Of a stretch of DNA of 64,000 bases, positions 20,997-29,338 are shown in pieces. The position numbers and the translations under genes are program-made. Position 1 is the first letter of the stretch, and each line of letters starts with the position of its first letter. This stretch comes from Micromonospora globbae (GTDB taxonomy: Bacteria > Actinomycetota > Actinomycetes > Mycobacteriales > Micromonosporaceae): positions 372,001 to 436,000 of the forward strand of contig NZ_RAQQ01000001.1 in NCBI RefSeq assembly GCF_003610785.1. Direction: 5' to 3'. Below the pieces are notes generated by a model. That model was not told the DNA's origin. It ran no database searches and was given only the letters and a program-made list of their open reading frames with translations.

Positions 20997-21572
20997 TCAG
21001 CTGGTGAGGCCGACGAGGACCACCCCGAGCCCGAGGGGCACGTCGAGCGCCATGCATGCCTCGGCGAGGGATCGGGGTACGACTCGGGCGCGGACGAAGT
21101 GCACGGCGTCCCACACGGCGTGGGCGGCGAGGGTCAGCCCGGCGAGGACGAGGCCCGGTCGCGGGTCCAACGCCAGCGCGCCGAAGGCGAGGCCGCCGTA
21201 GGCCGCGAACGCGACGGTCTGGGCGATCACGGGCCGCCGCGGGGCGCCGACGACCACGGCGACGACGACGAGGGCGAGCGCGACGGCTCCCAGCGCGGCC
21301 CAGCGACCGATCCCGGCCAGTTCGCCGGCCGTGACGACGACGCTGCCGCCGAGTACGCCGGCCCACGCGACCCAGGGACGGTTCAGTGCGGCCGCGCCGA
21401 GGTAGCAGAGCACGGCCACGCCGACCGAGGTGGCCGCCGTGTCCCGGTCGGCGGCGGCGAGCAGCGCGGCGGACGCCGCGACGAGCCCGACGACGGTCGG
21501 CCAGCGGTGCAGCGCCTGGTGGGTCGAACGTCGAGCGGCGTACGGAGAGCCAGGGTGAAGGGCGTCGGTCAT
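20997..21572 (-). CDS. Hypothetical membrane protein, six to seven helices
   Basis: 191 residues, almost entirely hydrophobic after a short basic N-terminus (MTDALHPGSPYAARRSTHQ). About six helices can be drawn. A conserved-looking HAVWDAVHFVRARVVPRSLAEACMALDV near the C-terminus contains His and Asp within or next to helices. Function not recognised. Lies between the GlxA-like regulator and the decarboxylase, all on the minus strand. Confidence 0.75.
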   Translation of the reverse strand: MTDALHPGSPYAARRSTHQALHRWPTVVGLVAASAALLAAADRDTAATSVGVAVLCYLGAAALNRPWVAWAGVLGGSVVVTAGELAGIGRWAALGAVALALVVVAVVVGAPRRPVIAQTVAFAAYGGLAFGALALDPRPGLVLAGLTLAAHAVWDAVHFVRARVVPRSLAEACMALDVPLGLGVVLVGLTS

Positions 21573-21662
21573 GCCGGTGACCCTGCCGAAGCGGAAGCGG
21601 ACGGTCGAGACGCGGGCACCGCGCCGTCCGGAATCCTTGGCGGTGCGGCACAGGGACGGTGG

Positions 21663-22658
21663 TCAGTGGGCGGTGACCGGCGGCGTCGACGTTGCGCGGA
21701 ACCGCGACGGCGGCACACCGTACTGCTGCACGAATGCCTGGCGTAGCGTCTCCACGGAGGAGAACCCGCACCTGCGGGCGATCGTGGCGAACGGCTGCCC
21801 GGTGTCCGCGAGGAGGCGGGCGGCGGCGTCGAGCCGGGTCCGGCGGACGAACTGACCGGGTGGCATGCCCAGGTGCTCGACGAAGAGGCGGTGCAACTGC
21901 CGCTCGCTGACGCCGGCGCTACGGGCCAGGGTCGCGGTGTCCAGCCTCGCGGACAGGTTCGCGTTGACGTGTGCGACGACCTCCCGGACGAGCGCGTGGT
22001 CCGGGTCGGGGGCGGTGAACACGCTCATCTGCGCCTGGGTGCCGGGCCGCTGCAGGTGGGTGACCAGCGCCCGCGCGACGGTGCGGGCCAACTGCGGCCC
22101 GTGGTCCTCGGCGACGAGGGCGAGCGTGAGGTCGAGGGCGCTCGTGACACCGGCCGAGGTGGCGATGCCGCCGTCGCGGATGTAGATCGGTCCGGGATCG
22201 ACCTCGACGCCCGGGTACCGCTCGCGGAGCGCGCTGGCGTAGCGCCAGTGGGTCGTCACCCGCCGCCCGTCGAGCAGCCCCGCGGCGGCCAGCACGGTGG
22301 CTCCGGTGCATACCGACACCGTCCTGCGGGCCAGCGCGGCGAGCCGCCGTACGTGTGCCACGACCGTCTCCTCGGCCGCCGCGTCCTCGTGGCCCTCGCC
22401 GCCGGAGATGACCAGCGTGTCGATCGGTCCGGTCGTGCGTTGCAGCGACCCGCCGCTCTCGAGGCGGAGGCCCGAGTCGCACCGGACCGCCCGGCCGGCC
22501 GGTGACACCAGTTCCACCCGGTACAGCGGGCGGCCGGCGATCCGGCCGGCGAGGTCGAGTGTCGAGGTGACGCAGGCGATGTCGAGCAACTCGGAGCCGT
22601 CGTAGCCGACGACCACGACCCGTCGCGCACGATCGGACGCAGGAGCCATCGCGGGCAT
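21663..22658 (-). CDS. GlxA-family transcriptional regulator (DJ-1/PfpI domain plus AraC HTH)
   Basis: 331 residues. N-terminal DJ-1/PfpI-like domain (about 12-180) with the nucleophile-elbow-like VSVCTGATVLAAAGLL and the GGEGHED strand. C-terminal AraC double HTH (about 225-320: TATLARSAGVSERQLHRLFVEHLGMPPGQFVRRTRLDAA and FATIARRCGFSSVETLRQAF). Such proteins usually activate amidase, nitrile or choline/betaine genes. The membrane protein gene 90 bp downstream is a possible target. Confidence 0.92.
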   Translation of the reverse strand: MPAMAPASDRARRVVVVGYDGSELLDIACVTSTLDLAGRIAGRPLYRVELVSPAGRAVRCDSGLRLESGGSLQRTTGPIDTLVISGGEGHEDAAAEETVVAHVRRLAALARRTVSVCTGATVLAAAGLLDGRRVTTHWRYASALRERYPGVEVDPGPIYIRDGGIATSAGVTSALDLTLALVAEDHGPQLARTVARALVTHLQRPGTQAQMSVFTAPDPDHALVREVVAHVNANLSARLDTATLARSAGVSERQLHRLFVEHLGMPPGQFVRRTRLDAAARLLADTGQPFATIARRCGFSSVETLRQAFVQQYGVPPSRFRATSTPPVTAH

Positions 22659-22871
22659 ACATACATCCTGCCCGATCCACCGTCACCGTGTGCCCTGCCG
22701 GTCCCGACGCTTCGGGCGTGCCGGGCCGGCCAGCACGTCGCTCCCGCCCTGGGCCGCACGTGGCGTCGATCCATCCGGGCGGGTCGGCCGAGGACCGGTC
22801 GCTCCGCCGGTGGCTCGCGGCACACTACGATCGATGCCGTCGTCCCGCGTCGAGCCGTGCAGGAGCAGCAG

Positions 22872-24047
22872 ATGACCACCGACGCCACCCTCGTCCGGAT
22901 CGGCCAGGGCGTGGCGTTGCACCACCATCAGGGCCAGCGCGAGGCGGCTCGGGACCTGTTCGCGCAGATCTGGGACGAGATCGGCGGGGAGCGGGGCGAT
23001 CCCTTGCACGTGTGCGTCCTCGCGCACTCGATGGCCGACGTGCAGGACGACGTCCACCAGGAGTTGGTCTGGGATCAGCGGGCGCTCGCCGCCGCCGACC
23101 TGCTCAGCGACGCCCGCGTCGCCGAGGCCGGGGTGACGCTGCCGGTGGCCGGCCTGTACCCGTCGTTGCACCTCAACCTGGCTGACTGCTACCGCAAGCT
23201 CGGCGATCTCGGCCGTGCGCGCGAGCACCTCGCGTGCGCGCAGGCGGGGATCGGCGCCCTGGGCGACGACGAGTACGGGCAGCTGATCAAGGACGGCCTG
23301 GACCGGCTGGCGCAGCAGCTGAGGTCCAGTAGGCGCGAGACCACCCGAGCAGCGAGGGTCCTCGGCCGCTGCTGTCCCCGCCCGTCGCTCGCGTCCAGCC
23401 CCGAAGCCGTCAGCCGTTGCTGTCAGCGACCGCCTTCATCAGACCGCCCGCGTACCTGCGCGTCTCGAACCGGCCGTTCGACGCGCCCGAGCATCGGTTG
23501 GGTTCCGCGCTCGCGGCCACCCAGACGCGTCCCTCCGCGTAGTCCAGACCCAGCAGGTAGGGGACCAGGGGACCCCCCATCTCGGTGCAGGACGCAGGGC
23601 CCGGATGGTCCGCCAGCGACGGCAGCGCGGCGAGTTCGCGGGCCAGGTCGTCCCGCCCGGTCGTCACGGCCACCGCCGCGGCCAGAGGCACGCTGCTGGC
23701 AGTCGAGGCGGTTCCTACCGGGACGGACCGGTACTGGCAGAGGACGGCGCTGCGTGGCGCCTCCGTCGGCACGAGGTGCTGGTCCGCACCTGACGCGGTC
23801 GGTTGGGCCGGCACCACCGGGACGATGCCACTCCGCGGAGCGGCCGACACGGTCAACAGCACGGTCGCCGGGCACTCCGCGGTCCCGCCGGCGGTGGCGT
23901 CCCTCGCGGTGGCGTTGGTCGTGGCCGCACTGGTCGTCGCGGCGCACCCGCCAGCAGCCAGAGCAAGAGCGACGGCGCCCACGACACCGATGGGGCCCGC
24001 GGACCACCGAGCGGCAGAGCGTACTCCCGACGGCGACCGCCTCGTGA
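22872..24047 (+). CDS. TPR-like hypothetical protein with read-through C-terminal extension
   Basis: The first 155 residues or so form a helical, tetratricopeptide-like protein (QGQREAARDLFAQIWDEI, LYPSLHLNLADCYRKLGDLG, ALGDDEYGQLIKDGLDRLAQQL). ATG 22872 has AGGAG 6 nt upstream. Homologous small actinobacterial proteins end about here, but this frame has no stop and continues about 235 codons antisense to the lipoprotein gene, giving Arg/Pro/Ser-rich low-complexity sequence. Either the stop was lost or the assembly has an indel near 23345; the extension is unlikely to be functional. Confidence 0.55.
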   Translation: MTTDATLVRIGQGVALHHHQGQREAARDLFAQIWDEIGGERGDPLHVCVLAHSMADVQDDVHQELVWDQRALAAADLLSDARVAEAGVTLPVAGLYPSLHLNLADCYRKLGDLGRAREHLACAQAGIGALGDDEYGQLIKDGLDRLAQQLRSSRRETTRAARVLGRCCPRPSLASSPEAVSRCCQRPPSSDRPRTCASRTGRSTRPSIGWVPRSRPPRRVPPRSPDPAGRGPGDPPSRCRTQGPDGPPATAARRVRGPGRPARSSRPPPRPEARCWQSRRFLPGRTGTGRGRRCVAPPSARGAGPHLTRSVGPAPPGRCHSAERPTRSTARSPGTPRSRRRWRPSRWRWSWPHWSSRRTRQQPEQERRRPRHRWGPRTTERQSVLPTATAS

Positions 24048-24069
24048 ATGGACTCCCCCGTGATGGCAT
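23410..24069 (-). CDS. Putative lipoprotein
   Basis: 219 residues. A basic N-terminus (PFTRRSPSGVRSAARW) and hydrophobic run end in the lipobox LALAAGGC (Cys42), so membrane anchoring on the outer face is expected. The mature part has several Cys (TAECPATVLL, VLCQYRSVP, ASCTEMG, EPNRCSG) and resembles secreted actinobacterial domains of unknown function. The ATG at 24069 is chosen because codons upstream lack coding character. Confidence 0.65.
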   Translation of the reverse strand: MPSRGSPFTRRSPSGVRSAARWSAGPIGVVGAVALALAAGGCAATTSAATTNATARDATAGGTAECPATVLLTVSAAPRSGIVPVVPAQPTASGADQHLVPTEAPRSAVLCQYRSVPVGTASTASSVPLAAAVAVTTGRDDLARELAALPSLADHPGPASCTEMGGPLVPYLLGLDYAEGRVWVAASAEPNRCSGASNGRFETRRYAGGLMKAVADSNG

Positions 24070-24217
24070 CTTTCGATCGTAGGCCGCGTTGGTGCTCGGC
24101 GTCACCACCGACGGCTGCGGCCGCGCGACGAGGCGTGCCACGGCAGCGCCGGCGGATGTCCCGGCGGTCGGTGATCGCGCGCCCACGAGCGGGGCAGTTC
24201 CTCCGGTGGGGACGGAC

Positions 24218-24257
24218 AAAAAAGGCCCCCGACCTGCCTGATCGGCCGCCCGGGGGC
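24218..24257 (-). terminator. Rho-independent terminator of the I36 inhibitor gene
   Basis: On the minus strand GCCCCCG (24257-24251) pairs with CGGGGGC (24231-24225) and is followed by TTTTTT (24223-24218). This is the only clear T-run terminator in the window. Confidence 0.85.
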
Positions 24258-24273
24258 TTCTCGGTGCGCGCCC

Positions 24274-24292
24274 GAGGGGGCCCGAACCCCTC
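24274..24292 (-). terminator. Second hairpin upstream of the T-run terminator
   Basis: GAGGGG pairs with CCCCTC around TTCGGGC on the minus strand, just past the inhibitor gene stop. It resembles a tRNA T-arm in shape but has no other tRNA parts; it more likely reinforces termination. Confidence 0.4.
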
Positions 24293-24326
24293 GTCGCGAT
24301 CGTTCGTCAGGTTCGTACCGGCGGCG

Positions 24327-24857
24327 TCAGCACAGCAGTTCGAGCCAGTAGGCGCGGTCGTTCATGTAGCTCGGCATGTTGCCGAACCCGTACCCGGCGG
24401 TGACGGGTGTCAGGGTGAACCACTCGTCCTCGAACCTGATCTTGGCGCCGCCGGTCTGGTTGTTGTACCAGGACGAGGCGCCACCGCGCTGACCGATGGG
24501 GAACCCGTATTCCGGGAGCCGGTAGGTCTGGCATCGGTAGAAGGCGTAACCGTAGCCGCCGCGGTTGGCGTCGGCGTGGATGCACGCCCGTCCGGTCTGG
24601 CACCAACTGCCAGCAGTGTCGGCGTCCGTGACGGTGAGGACGACGCCGTCGTCGGGCCACGCGACCTGGTTCGCGGAGAGCCGGGTCGCGTCCGGGTGGG
24701 CGGCCAGGATCGCGCCGATCCGGTCCTCGGCGACGGCATTCGGCGGTGACGCCGTGGCCGGTGCCGCCGAGGCGGGTATCAGTACGAAGGTGGTGATCAC
24801 GATGGACAGGGCGAGCGTGAACATGCCCCTGCCTCGCCGGCGGGGGTGTCGCTCCAA
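24327..24857 (-). CDS. Secreted peptidase inhibitor, family I36-like
   Basis: About 176 residues with a Sec signal peptide (basic MERHPRRRGRG, hydrophobic LALSIVITTFVLIPASA) and a mature domain with paired Cys, WCQTGRACIHADANRGGYGYAFYRCQTY and YNNQTGGAKIRF, the crystallin-like fold of Streptomyces metalloproteinase-inhibitor (I36) proteins. The likely role is extracellular inhibition of a protease. Start is uncertain: TTG 24857 keeps the basic n-region, while ATG 24824 (MFTLALSI) has AGGCAGGGG upstream. A strong GGGAG-CCACC-GTG just upstream is out of frame. Confidence 0.75.
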   Translation of the reverse strand: MERHPRRRGRGMFTLALSIVITTFVLIPASAAPATASPPNAVAEDRIGAILAAHPDATRLSANQVAWPDDGVVLTVTDADTAGSWCQTGRACIHADANRGGYGYAFYRCQTYRLPEYGFPIGQRGGASSWYNNQTGGAKIRFEDEWFTLTPVTAGYGFGNMPSYMNDRAYWLELLC

Positions 24858-24984
24858 CGGTGTTCACGGTGGCTCCCTTCGAGATCGGAAGGTGGTCGAC
24901 AGCCGCGCGGTGGGCGGCCACGAGATCGGTGGGCGGAGTCCGCTGCCGGGTGCCGGCCGCAAGCCGGTGAGCGATCGGCTGGGC

Positions 24985-25563
24985 TCAGCCGTGCAGGGTG
25001 GGCCGGTAGACCAGTTCCTGGATGGAGCCGTCGAGCGTCCGGCTCTCGATCAGTTCGAGGTCGAAGTCCGCCGCGCCCTTGAAGATCGGGTCCACCCCGG
25101 TCTGACCCGTGATGACCGGGAAGATCGTCACCTGGAGTCGGTCGACGAGCCCGGCGGCCATCAGCGCCCGGTTCATCGACAGGCTGCCGTGCGAGCGTAA
25201 CGGCACGTCGGACTCCTCCTTGAGCCGCGCGACGACGTCGACGGCGTCACCGCGTGCGACGGTCGCGTCCGGCCAGTCGAGCGGTCCTTCCAGCGTGGTG
25301 GACACCACCGTTGCCGGCAGGCTCGTCATCCGGGTGACCCATGGGTCGCGCATCTCGGACTCGTCGGTGCTCGATGCCAGCATCCGCGCGAACGCCCGGA
25401 ACGTGGTGGCCCCGAAGACCATCCGTTGCCTCTCGCCGTACCGGGCGAGCCGGTGTGCGAGCAGTTCGGGACCTTGCTTGCCCCAGTAGCCGGTCCAGTC
25501 GCCGGTGGCGGCGCCGAAGCCGTCGAGGCTGGAGAATACGTCGAAGGTGTAGGTGGCGGTCAT
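24985..25563 (-). CDS. Dihydrofolate reductase / RibD C-terminal family protein
   Basis: 192 residues: MTATYTFDVFSSLDGFGA, RMVFGATTFRAFARML, TRMTSLPATVVSTTLEGPLDWP and SLSMNRALMAAGLVDRLQVTIFPVITGQTG follow the RibD-C/YwjB-type NADPH-dependent reductase fold. These are usually described as dihydrofolate reductase-like, but real substrates are rarely known. The next 204 bp (25564-25767) up to the LysR gene contain no supported gene. Confidence 0.87.
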   Translation of the reverse strand: MTATYTFDVFSSLDGFGAATGDWTGYWGKQGPELLAHRLARYGERQRMVFGATTFRAFARMLASSTDESEMRDPWVTRMTSLPATVVSTTLEGPLDWPDATVARGDAVDVVARLKEESDVPLRSHGSLSMNRALMAAGLVDRLQVTIFPVITGQTGVDPIFKGAADFDLELIESRTLDGSIQELVYRPTLHG

Positions 25564-25767
25564 GAATGCCCTTCTCGGGTGCGGTGGCGTGGGGACGCGC
25601 CCCTCCGGGTCCGGCCAGGGGCAGCGACCCGATGGGAGCTCACGCCCTCGCGGTGGCCGCGTGGCGAGCAGGTGACGAGGCGGACGCGACAGCCCGGCAG
25701 AAATCCTGGACCTTCTGGCACACGAACGACTCCCGGCCGGCGTGCGACCACCAGGCGTCGGGCTCGC

Positions 25768-26676
25768 CTAGGGTCGGTCTCGCGGATCGTGGCCGACGGC
25801 CGCCAGCAGGTGCGCGACCAGGGGGCTCTGGTCGTTCCTGACCCAGGCGACGGCGACTCGCGTACGGGCGGTGCCGGGCTCGACCCTGCGGAACGCGACG
25901 CCCCTGAGGCGGATGCGTCGGATGCTCGCCGGGGCCAGCGAGACCCCCAGACCGGCACCCACGAGCGCGCACACCGTCTGCCACTCCACGGCGTGCTGGG
26001 CGATCCGCGGTGGGAAGCCTGCCGCGGCGCACAGGCCGGTGATCTGGTCGTACAGCTGCGGGCCGGCCGCACGGGGCAGCAGCACGAACGGCGAGTCCGC
26101 CAACTCCGCGAGCGGCACGACCCGTTGGGCGGCCAGTGGGTGGGCGGCCGGGAGCACGGCCACGAAGGGCTCGCTGAGCACCGTCCGGAATTCGAGCTCC
26201 GCGTCGACGGCGGGGGGTTCGCGCAGCAGGCCGACGTCGATGGTCTTGTCGCGCAGGGCGGTGAGCTGCGGCGCACTGGTCATCTCGCGGATGTCCAGGT
26301 GCACGCCGGGGAACCGCTGCCGGAAGGTGCGCAGCAGGTCGGGCAGGACGGTCAGGGCGAGGGAGGCCGCGAAACCGATCCGCAGCCGGCCGGCCTGGCC
26401 GCTGCCGACGGCCCGGGCCGCGGCCAGACCGTCCGCGAGGTCGGTGAGGGCCCGCCGCGCGGCGGGCAGCAGTTCGCGACCGGCCGGGGTGAGCGTGACC
26501 CGCCCTGGTTCGCGGCGGAACAGCGCGTGGCCGACCTTGTCCTCCAGGCGGCGGATCTGCTGGCTCAACGGCGGCTGGGCGATGCCCAGCCGGGCGGCCG
26601 CGCGGCCGAAGTGGAGTTCCTCGGCGAGCACGACGAACGCGTGCAGCTGTGCGAGGGGAATGTCGGGCCGCGCCAT
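25768..26676 (-). CDS. LysR-family transcriptional regulator
   Basis: 302 residues: winged HTH (about 4-63, LHFGRAAARLGIAQPPLSQQIRRLEDKVGHALFRRE) and effector domain (about 90-295). The HTH with QPPLSQQI resembles aromatic-catabolism regulators of the CbnR/BenM type. Divergent from a Rid-family gene, its probable target. The gap contains ATACGCCT near the LysR start and AGGCGGTAT near 26705, an imperfect inverted repeat. Confidence 0.93.
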   Translation of the reverse strand: MARPDIPLAQLHAFVVLAEELHFGRAAARLGIAQPPLSQQIRRLEDKVGHALFRREPGRVTLTPAGRELLPAARRALTDLADGLAAARAVGSGQAGRLRIGFAASLALTVLPDLLRTFRQRFPGVHLDIREMTSAPQLTALRDKTIDVGLLREPPAVDAELEFRTVLSEPFVAVLPAAHPLAAQRVVPLAELADSPFVLLPRAAGPQLYDQITGLCAAAGFPPRIAQHAVEWQTVCALVGAGLGVSLAPASIRRIRLRGVAFRRVEPGTARTRVAVAWVRNDQSPLVAHLLAAVGHDPRDRP

Positions 26677-26735
26677 ACGCCTAGAGATATCACCTCACGC
26701 CCGAGGCGGTATTGGACGTATATGCGCTGGCCACC

Positions 26736-26741
26736 TAGTGT
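26736..26741 (+). promoter_or_regulatory. -10 box of leaderless Rid-family gene
   Basis: TAGTGT followed by 6 nt and GTG 26748, with no Shine-Dalgarno sequence. Confidence 0.45.
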
Positions 26742-26747
26742 TCGCCC

Positions 26748-27137
26748 GTGACAGAGCGACGTGCGATCCTCAGCGGCTCGACCTTCGAGGAGCAGATCGG
26801 CTACGCCCGCGCCGTGGTGGACGGCGACTGGGTGCACGTGTCGGGGACGACCGGGTTCGACTACACCACCATGACGATCTCGGACGACGTGGTGGAGCAG
26901 GCCGAGCAGTGCCTCCGCAACATCGAGGCGGCGCTCGCCGAGGCGGGGTGTACCCTCGCCGACGTGGTGCGGGTGCGCTACCTGCTGCCCGACCGGGAGG
27001 ACTTCGAGCCCTGCTGGCCGGTCCTGCGCCGCGCCTTCGGCGACGTCCGGCCGGCCGCCACGATGCTCGTGTGCGGTCTCGCCGACCCTCGGATGAGGAT
27101 CGAGATTGAGGCGTACGCGCGGCGGGCCGCCGTATAA
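26748..27137 (+). CDS. Rid-family (YjgF/YER057c/UK114) protein
   Basis: 129 residues of chorismate-mutase-like trimer fold: VDGDWVHVSGTTGFDY, CLRNIEAALAEAGCTLADVVRVRYLL, PAATMLVCGLADPRMRIEIEA. Archetypal RidA imine deaminases have an essential Arg in a PAR[S/T] motif; here the equivalent reads PAAT (residues about 102-105), so classic 2-iminoacid hydrolysis is doubtful and it probably belongs to a Rid subgroup acting elsewhere. Divergent from the LysR gene. Confidence 0.88.
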   Translation: MTERRAILSGSTFEEQIGYARAVVDGDWVHVSGTTGFDYTTMTISDDVVEQAEQCLRNIEAALAEAGCTLADVVRVRYLLPDREDFEPCWPVLRRAFGDVRPAATMLVCGLADPRMRIEIEAYARRAAV

Positions 27138-27179
27138 CAGACCGACCCGCCACGCCCGCCACGGCATCGCCGCTGCCGG

Positions 27180-27671
27180 TCAGTCGCGACGCCGGATGGC
27201 GGTCGGCCAGCAGCGCGTGGTCACGCCGATCGTGTTCCAGGTGTTGATCGCGATGACGAGGGTGAGGAGCGCCGCGGCGCCCTCCTCCCCGTAGGCCGCG
27301 ACGACGGCGTCGACGGTGGACGCGGGCACCTTCGTGCGGGCGAGCAGGGTGACGTCCTCGGCGAAGTGGAGGGCGGCGCGCTCGGCGGCGGTGAAGAGGT
27401 TGGAGTCGGACCAGATGGCGACGGCGTCGACGCGTTGGGGCGCGACGCCGGCCCGGCGGGCGGCGCGGGCGTGCATGTCGACGCAGTAGGCGCAGCCGTT
27501 GAGCTGGGAGGCGCGCAGCCGCACCAGCTCGCGCAGGGCCGGGTCGATGCCGACCCGGTCCAGTTCGGCCGTGGCGGCCTCGTCCAGGTCGTTCACGGCG
27601 CGGGCGAAGGCGGGCACGAGTGCGTCGAAGTCGAGACGCGTGGGGATCGGGACGTACTCAGTCGCTGTCAT
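27180..27671 (-). CDS. Carboxymuconolactone decarboxylase / AhpD-like peroxidase family protein
   Basis: 163 residues. The AhpD core ExxxxxxxxxxxCxYCxxxH is intact: Glu48 region, Cys60, Cys63, His67 in LNGCAYCVDMHARAARRAG, suggesting thiol-dependent (hydro)peroxidase activity. The C-terminal INTWNTIGVTTR is typical. ATG 27671 follows a TAGCGT box by 7 nt (leaderless). Downstream of a MocR-type regulator gene with a 63-bp gap. Confidence 0.9.
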   Translation of the reverse strand: MTATEYVPIPTRLDFDALVPAFARAVNDLDEAATAELDRVGIDPALRELVRLRASQLNGCAYCVDMHARAARRAGVAPQRVDAVAIWSDSNLFTAAERAALHFAEDVTLLARTKVPASTVDAVVAAYGEEGAAALLTLVIAINTWNTIGVTTRCWPTAIRRRD

Positions 27672-27678
27672 GCCGAGA

Positions 27679-27684
27679 ACGCTA
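27679..27684 (-). promoter_or_regulatory. -10 box of leaderless AhpD-like gene
   Basis: TAGCGT on the minus strand, 7 nt before the ATG at 27671; no ribosome-binding site is seen. Confidence 0.45.
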
Positions 27685-27734
27685 GAGCTCGATCGCACCG
27701 GCTCCCTGGGGCAATCCGCCGGCTGAGCGCTGGG

Positions 27735-29138
27735 TCAATCCGCTCGCCGCCGGACACTCGCCCGGATGCTCTCCACGAGAAGCTCGATCGCCGTCTCGTA
27801 CTGTCCCGGCGTCGGGCCGCCGTACCCGATCACCAGGGCGGGCCCGTGGGGTTCCCGCCCCGGGCCGAAGCGGAAGGAGCCCAGGCCCTCCAACCGCAGC
27901 CCGCGCGCGGTGGCTTCCTGTTCGACCACCTCCTCGGCAGCCCCGGCGGGCAGGGTGAGCAGGCACTGGAGGCCGGCCGCGAGACCGGTCACCTCGCAAC
28001 CGGGAAGCCGGTCCGCGACGACCTCCTCCAGGCGTCGGCGACGCGACCGGTAGGTGGCGCGCAGCCGCCGGACGGTGCGGTCGTAGTCGTGGGCCTCGAC
28101 GAACCTGGCGAGCGCCAGTTGGTGCAGCGCCGCCGGCTGCCCGCCGGAGAGCGCCCGCTGCTCCAGCACGTCGGGCAGCAGCCACGTGGGCAGGACCCCC
28201 CACGCCAGGCCGACGGCCGGCGCCACGGCCTTGCTGGCGGTGCCGAGGTACGCGACCCGTTCGGGCGCGAGGGACTGGAGCGCGCCGATGGCCCTCCGGT
28301 CGTAGCGGAACTCGCCGTCGTAGTCGTCCTCGATGACGAGGGCGTCGGACCGCTCCGCCCAGCCGACGAGCCAGCGGCGCCGGTCGGCGGCCAGGGGGAC
28401 GCCGACGGGGAACTGGTGGGCCGGCGTGAGGAGCACCGCCGACACGTCCAGCTTCTCCAGGAGCTGGACGTCGGCGCCGTCCTCGTCGACCGCCACCGGA
28501 ACGGGCGTGATCCCGGTCGAGGCGATCAGCCGTCGGTGGTGGTCGTGGCCGTACTCCTCGACGGCGATCCGGGTCGCGCCGCGCTGGCGCAGGGCTCGGC
28601 ACAGGAGCACGAGCAGCTCCCCGAATCCCTGGCCGACCACGACGCGTTCACGTTCGACGGCGACGCCGCGGGTGCGGGCCAGGTACGACGTCAGCGCGCC
28701 GCGCAGCCGCGTCGTGCCGGCGGGGTCGGGATAGCCGAGTTCGGCGGTGGTGGCGTCCAGGGTCGCCTGGCGCGCCGCGGACGCCCACTCCCGGCGGGCG
28801 AACCCGGCGGTGTCCGGTATCCCGCCCCGCAGGTCGATCCAGCGACGCCGGACCGTGCGCTGGCGCAGACCCGCCTGGACGTACGACGGCGTCCGGACGG
28901 AGACCCACGTTCCCGCGCCGACCCGCGATTCCAGCCAGCCCTCGGCGGCGAGCTGCGCGTACACGTCGGCCACCGTGTTGCGGCTGATGCCGAGGTCGGC
29001 GGCGAGTGTCCGGGCCGCCGGCAACCGGGTGTCCGGGCTGAGCCTGCCGTCGAGGATGGCGGCGCGCAGCGCCGCCTCCAACGAGCGCCCGGGCCGGACG
29101 GGTGAGAGGTCGAGGTGCAGGTCCAGGCCGAGGCTCAT
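27735..29138 (-). CDS. MocR/PdxR-type regulator (GntR HTH plus aminotransferase fold)
   Basis: 467 residues: GntR winged HTH at about 18-78 (LPAARTLAADLGISRNTVADVYAQLAAEGWL) joined to a class I aminotransferase-like domain with the PLP-binding DDYDGEFRYD and Schiff-base Lys303 in YLGTASKAVAPAVGLAW. Such regulators sense PLP or amino-aldehydes. The ATG at 29138 starts the natural MSLGLDLHLDL; the longer open frame upstream lacks coding character. The AhpD-like gene downstream may be its target. Confidence 0.92.
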   Translation of the reverse strand: MSLGLDLHLDLSPVRPGRSLEAALRAAILDGRLSPDTRLPAARTLAADLGISRNTVADVYAQLAAEGWLESRVGAGTWVSVRTPSYVQAGLRQRTVRRRWIDLRGGIPDTAGFARREWASAARQATLDATTAELGYPDPAGTTRLRGALTSYLARTRGVAVERERVVVGQGFGELLVLLCRALRQRGATRIAVEEYGHDHHRRLIASTGITPVPVAVDEDGADVQLLEKLDVSAVLLTPAHQFPVGVPLAADRRRWLVGWAERSDALVIEDDYDGEFRYDRRAIGALQSLAPERVAYLGTASKAVAPAVGLAWGVLPTWLLPDVLEQRALSGGQPAALHQLALARFVEAHDYDRTVRRLRATYRSRRRRLEEVVADRLPGCEVTGLAAGLQCLLTLPAGAAEEVVEQEATARGLRLEGLGSFRFGPGREPHGPALVIGYGGPTPGQYETAIELLVESIRASVRRRAD

Positions 29139-29326
29139 GACGAGATCGTAGATTGCCCCAGTTGGATGCCACGAGACGGGCGCGGTGACCTGGGCCGATC
29201 GGCGGTCGCGGGCGTCGGCCCCCGCCCGACCCGGGTCGGCGTCGGAGCCGGGGGTGCACCCTTCGGCCACCGACCCGTTGGCTGGGCTTCGGGTGGTTTC
29301 CGGCCCGGGAGCCGGGCGTGCCCGCA

Positions 29327-29332
29327 TACCAT
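29327..29332 (+). promoter_or_regulatory. -10 box of leaderless SCP2-like gene
   Basis: TACCAT, 6 nt upstream of GTG 29339. Confidence 0.4.
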
Positions 29333-29338
29333 TTGCGG

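Noticed and set aside
24243..24300. tRNA-like T-arm (stem AGGGG/CCCCT with loop TTCGGGC on the minus strand)
   Set aside because: No anticodon arm or complementary 5' acceptor strand nearby and the conserved A58 is absent; it sits where a terminator is expected, so it was called a hairpin.
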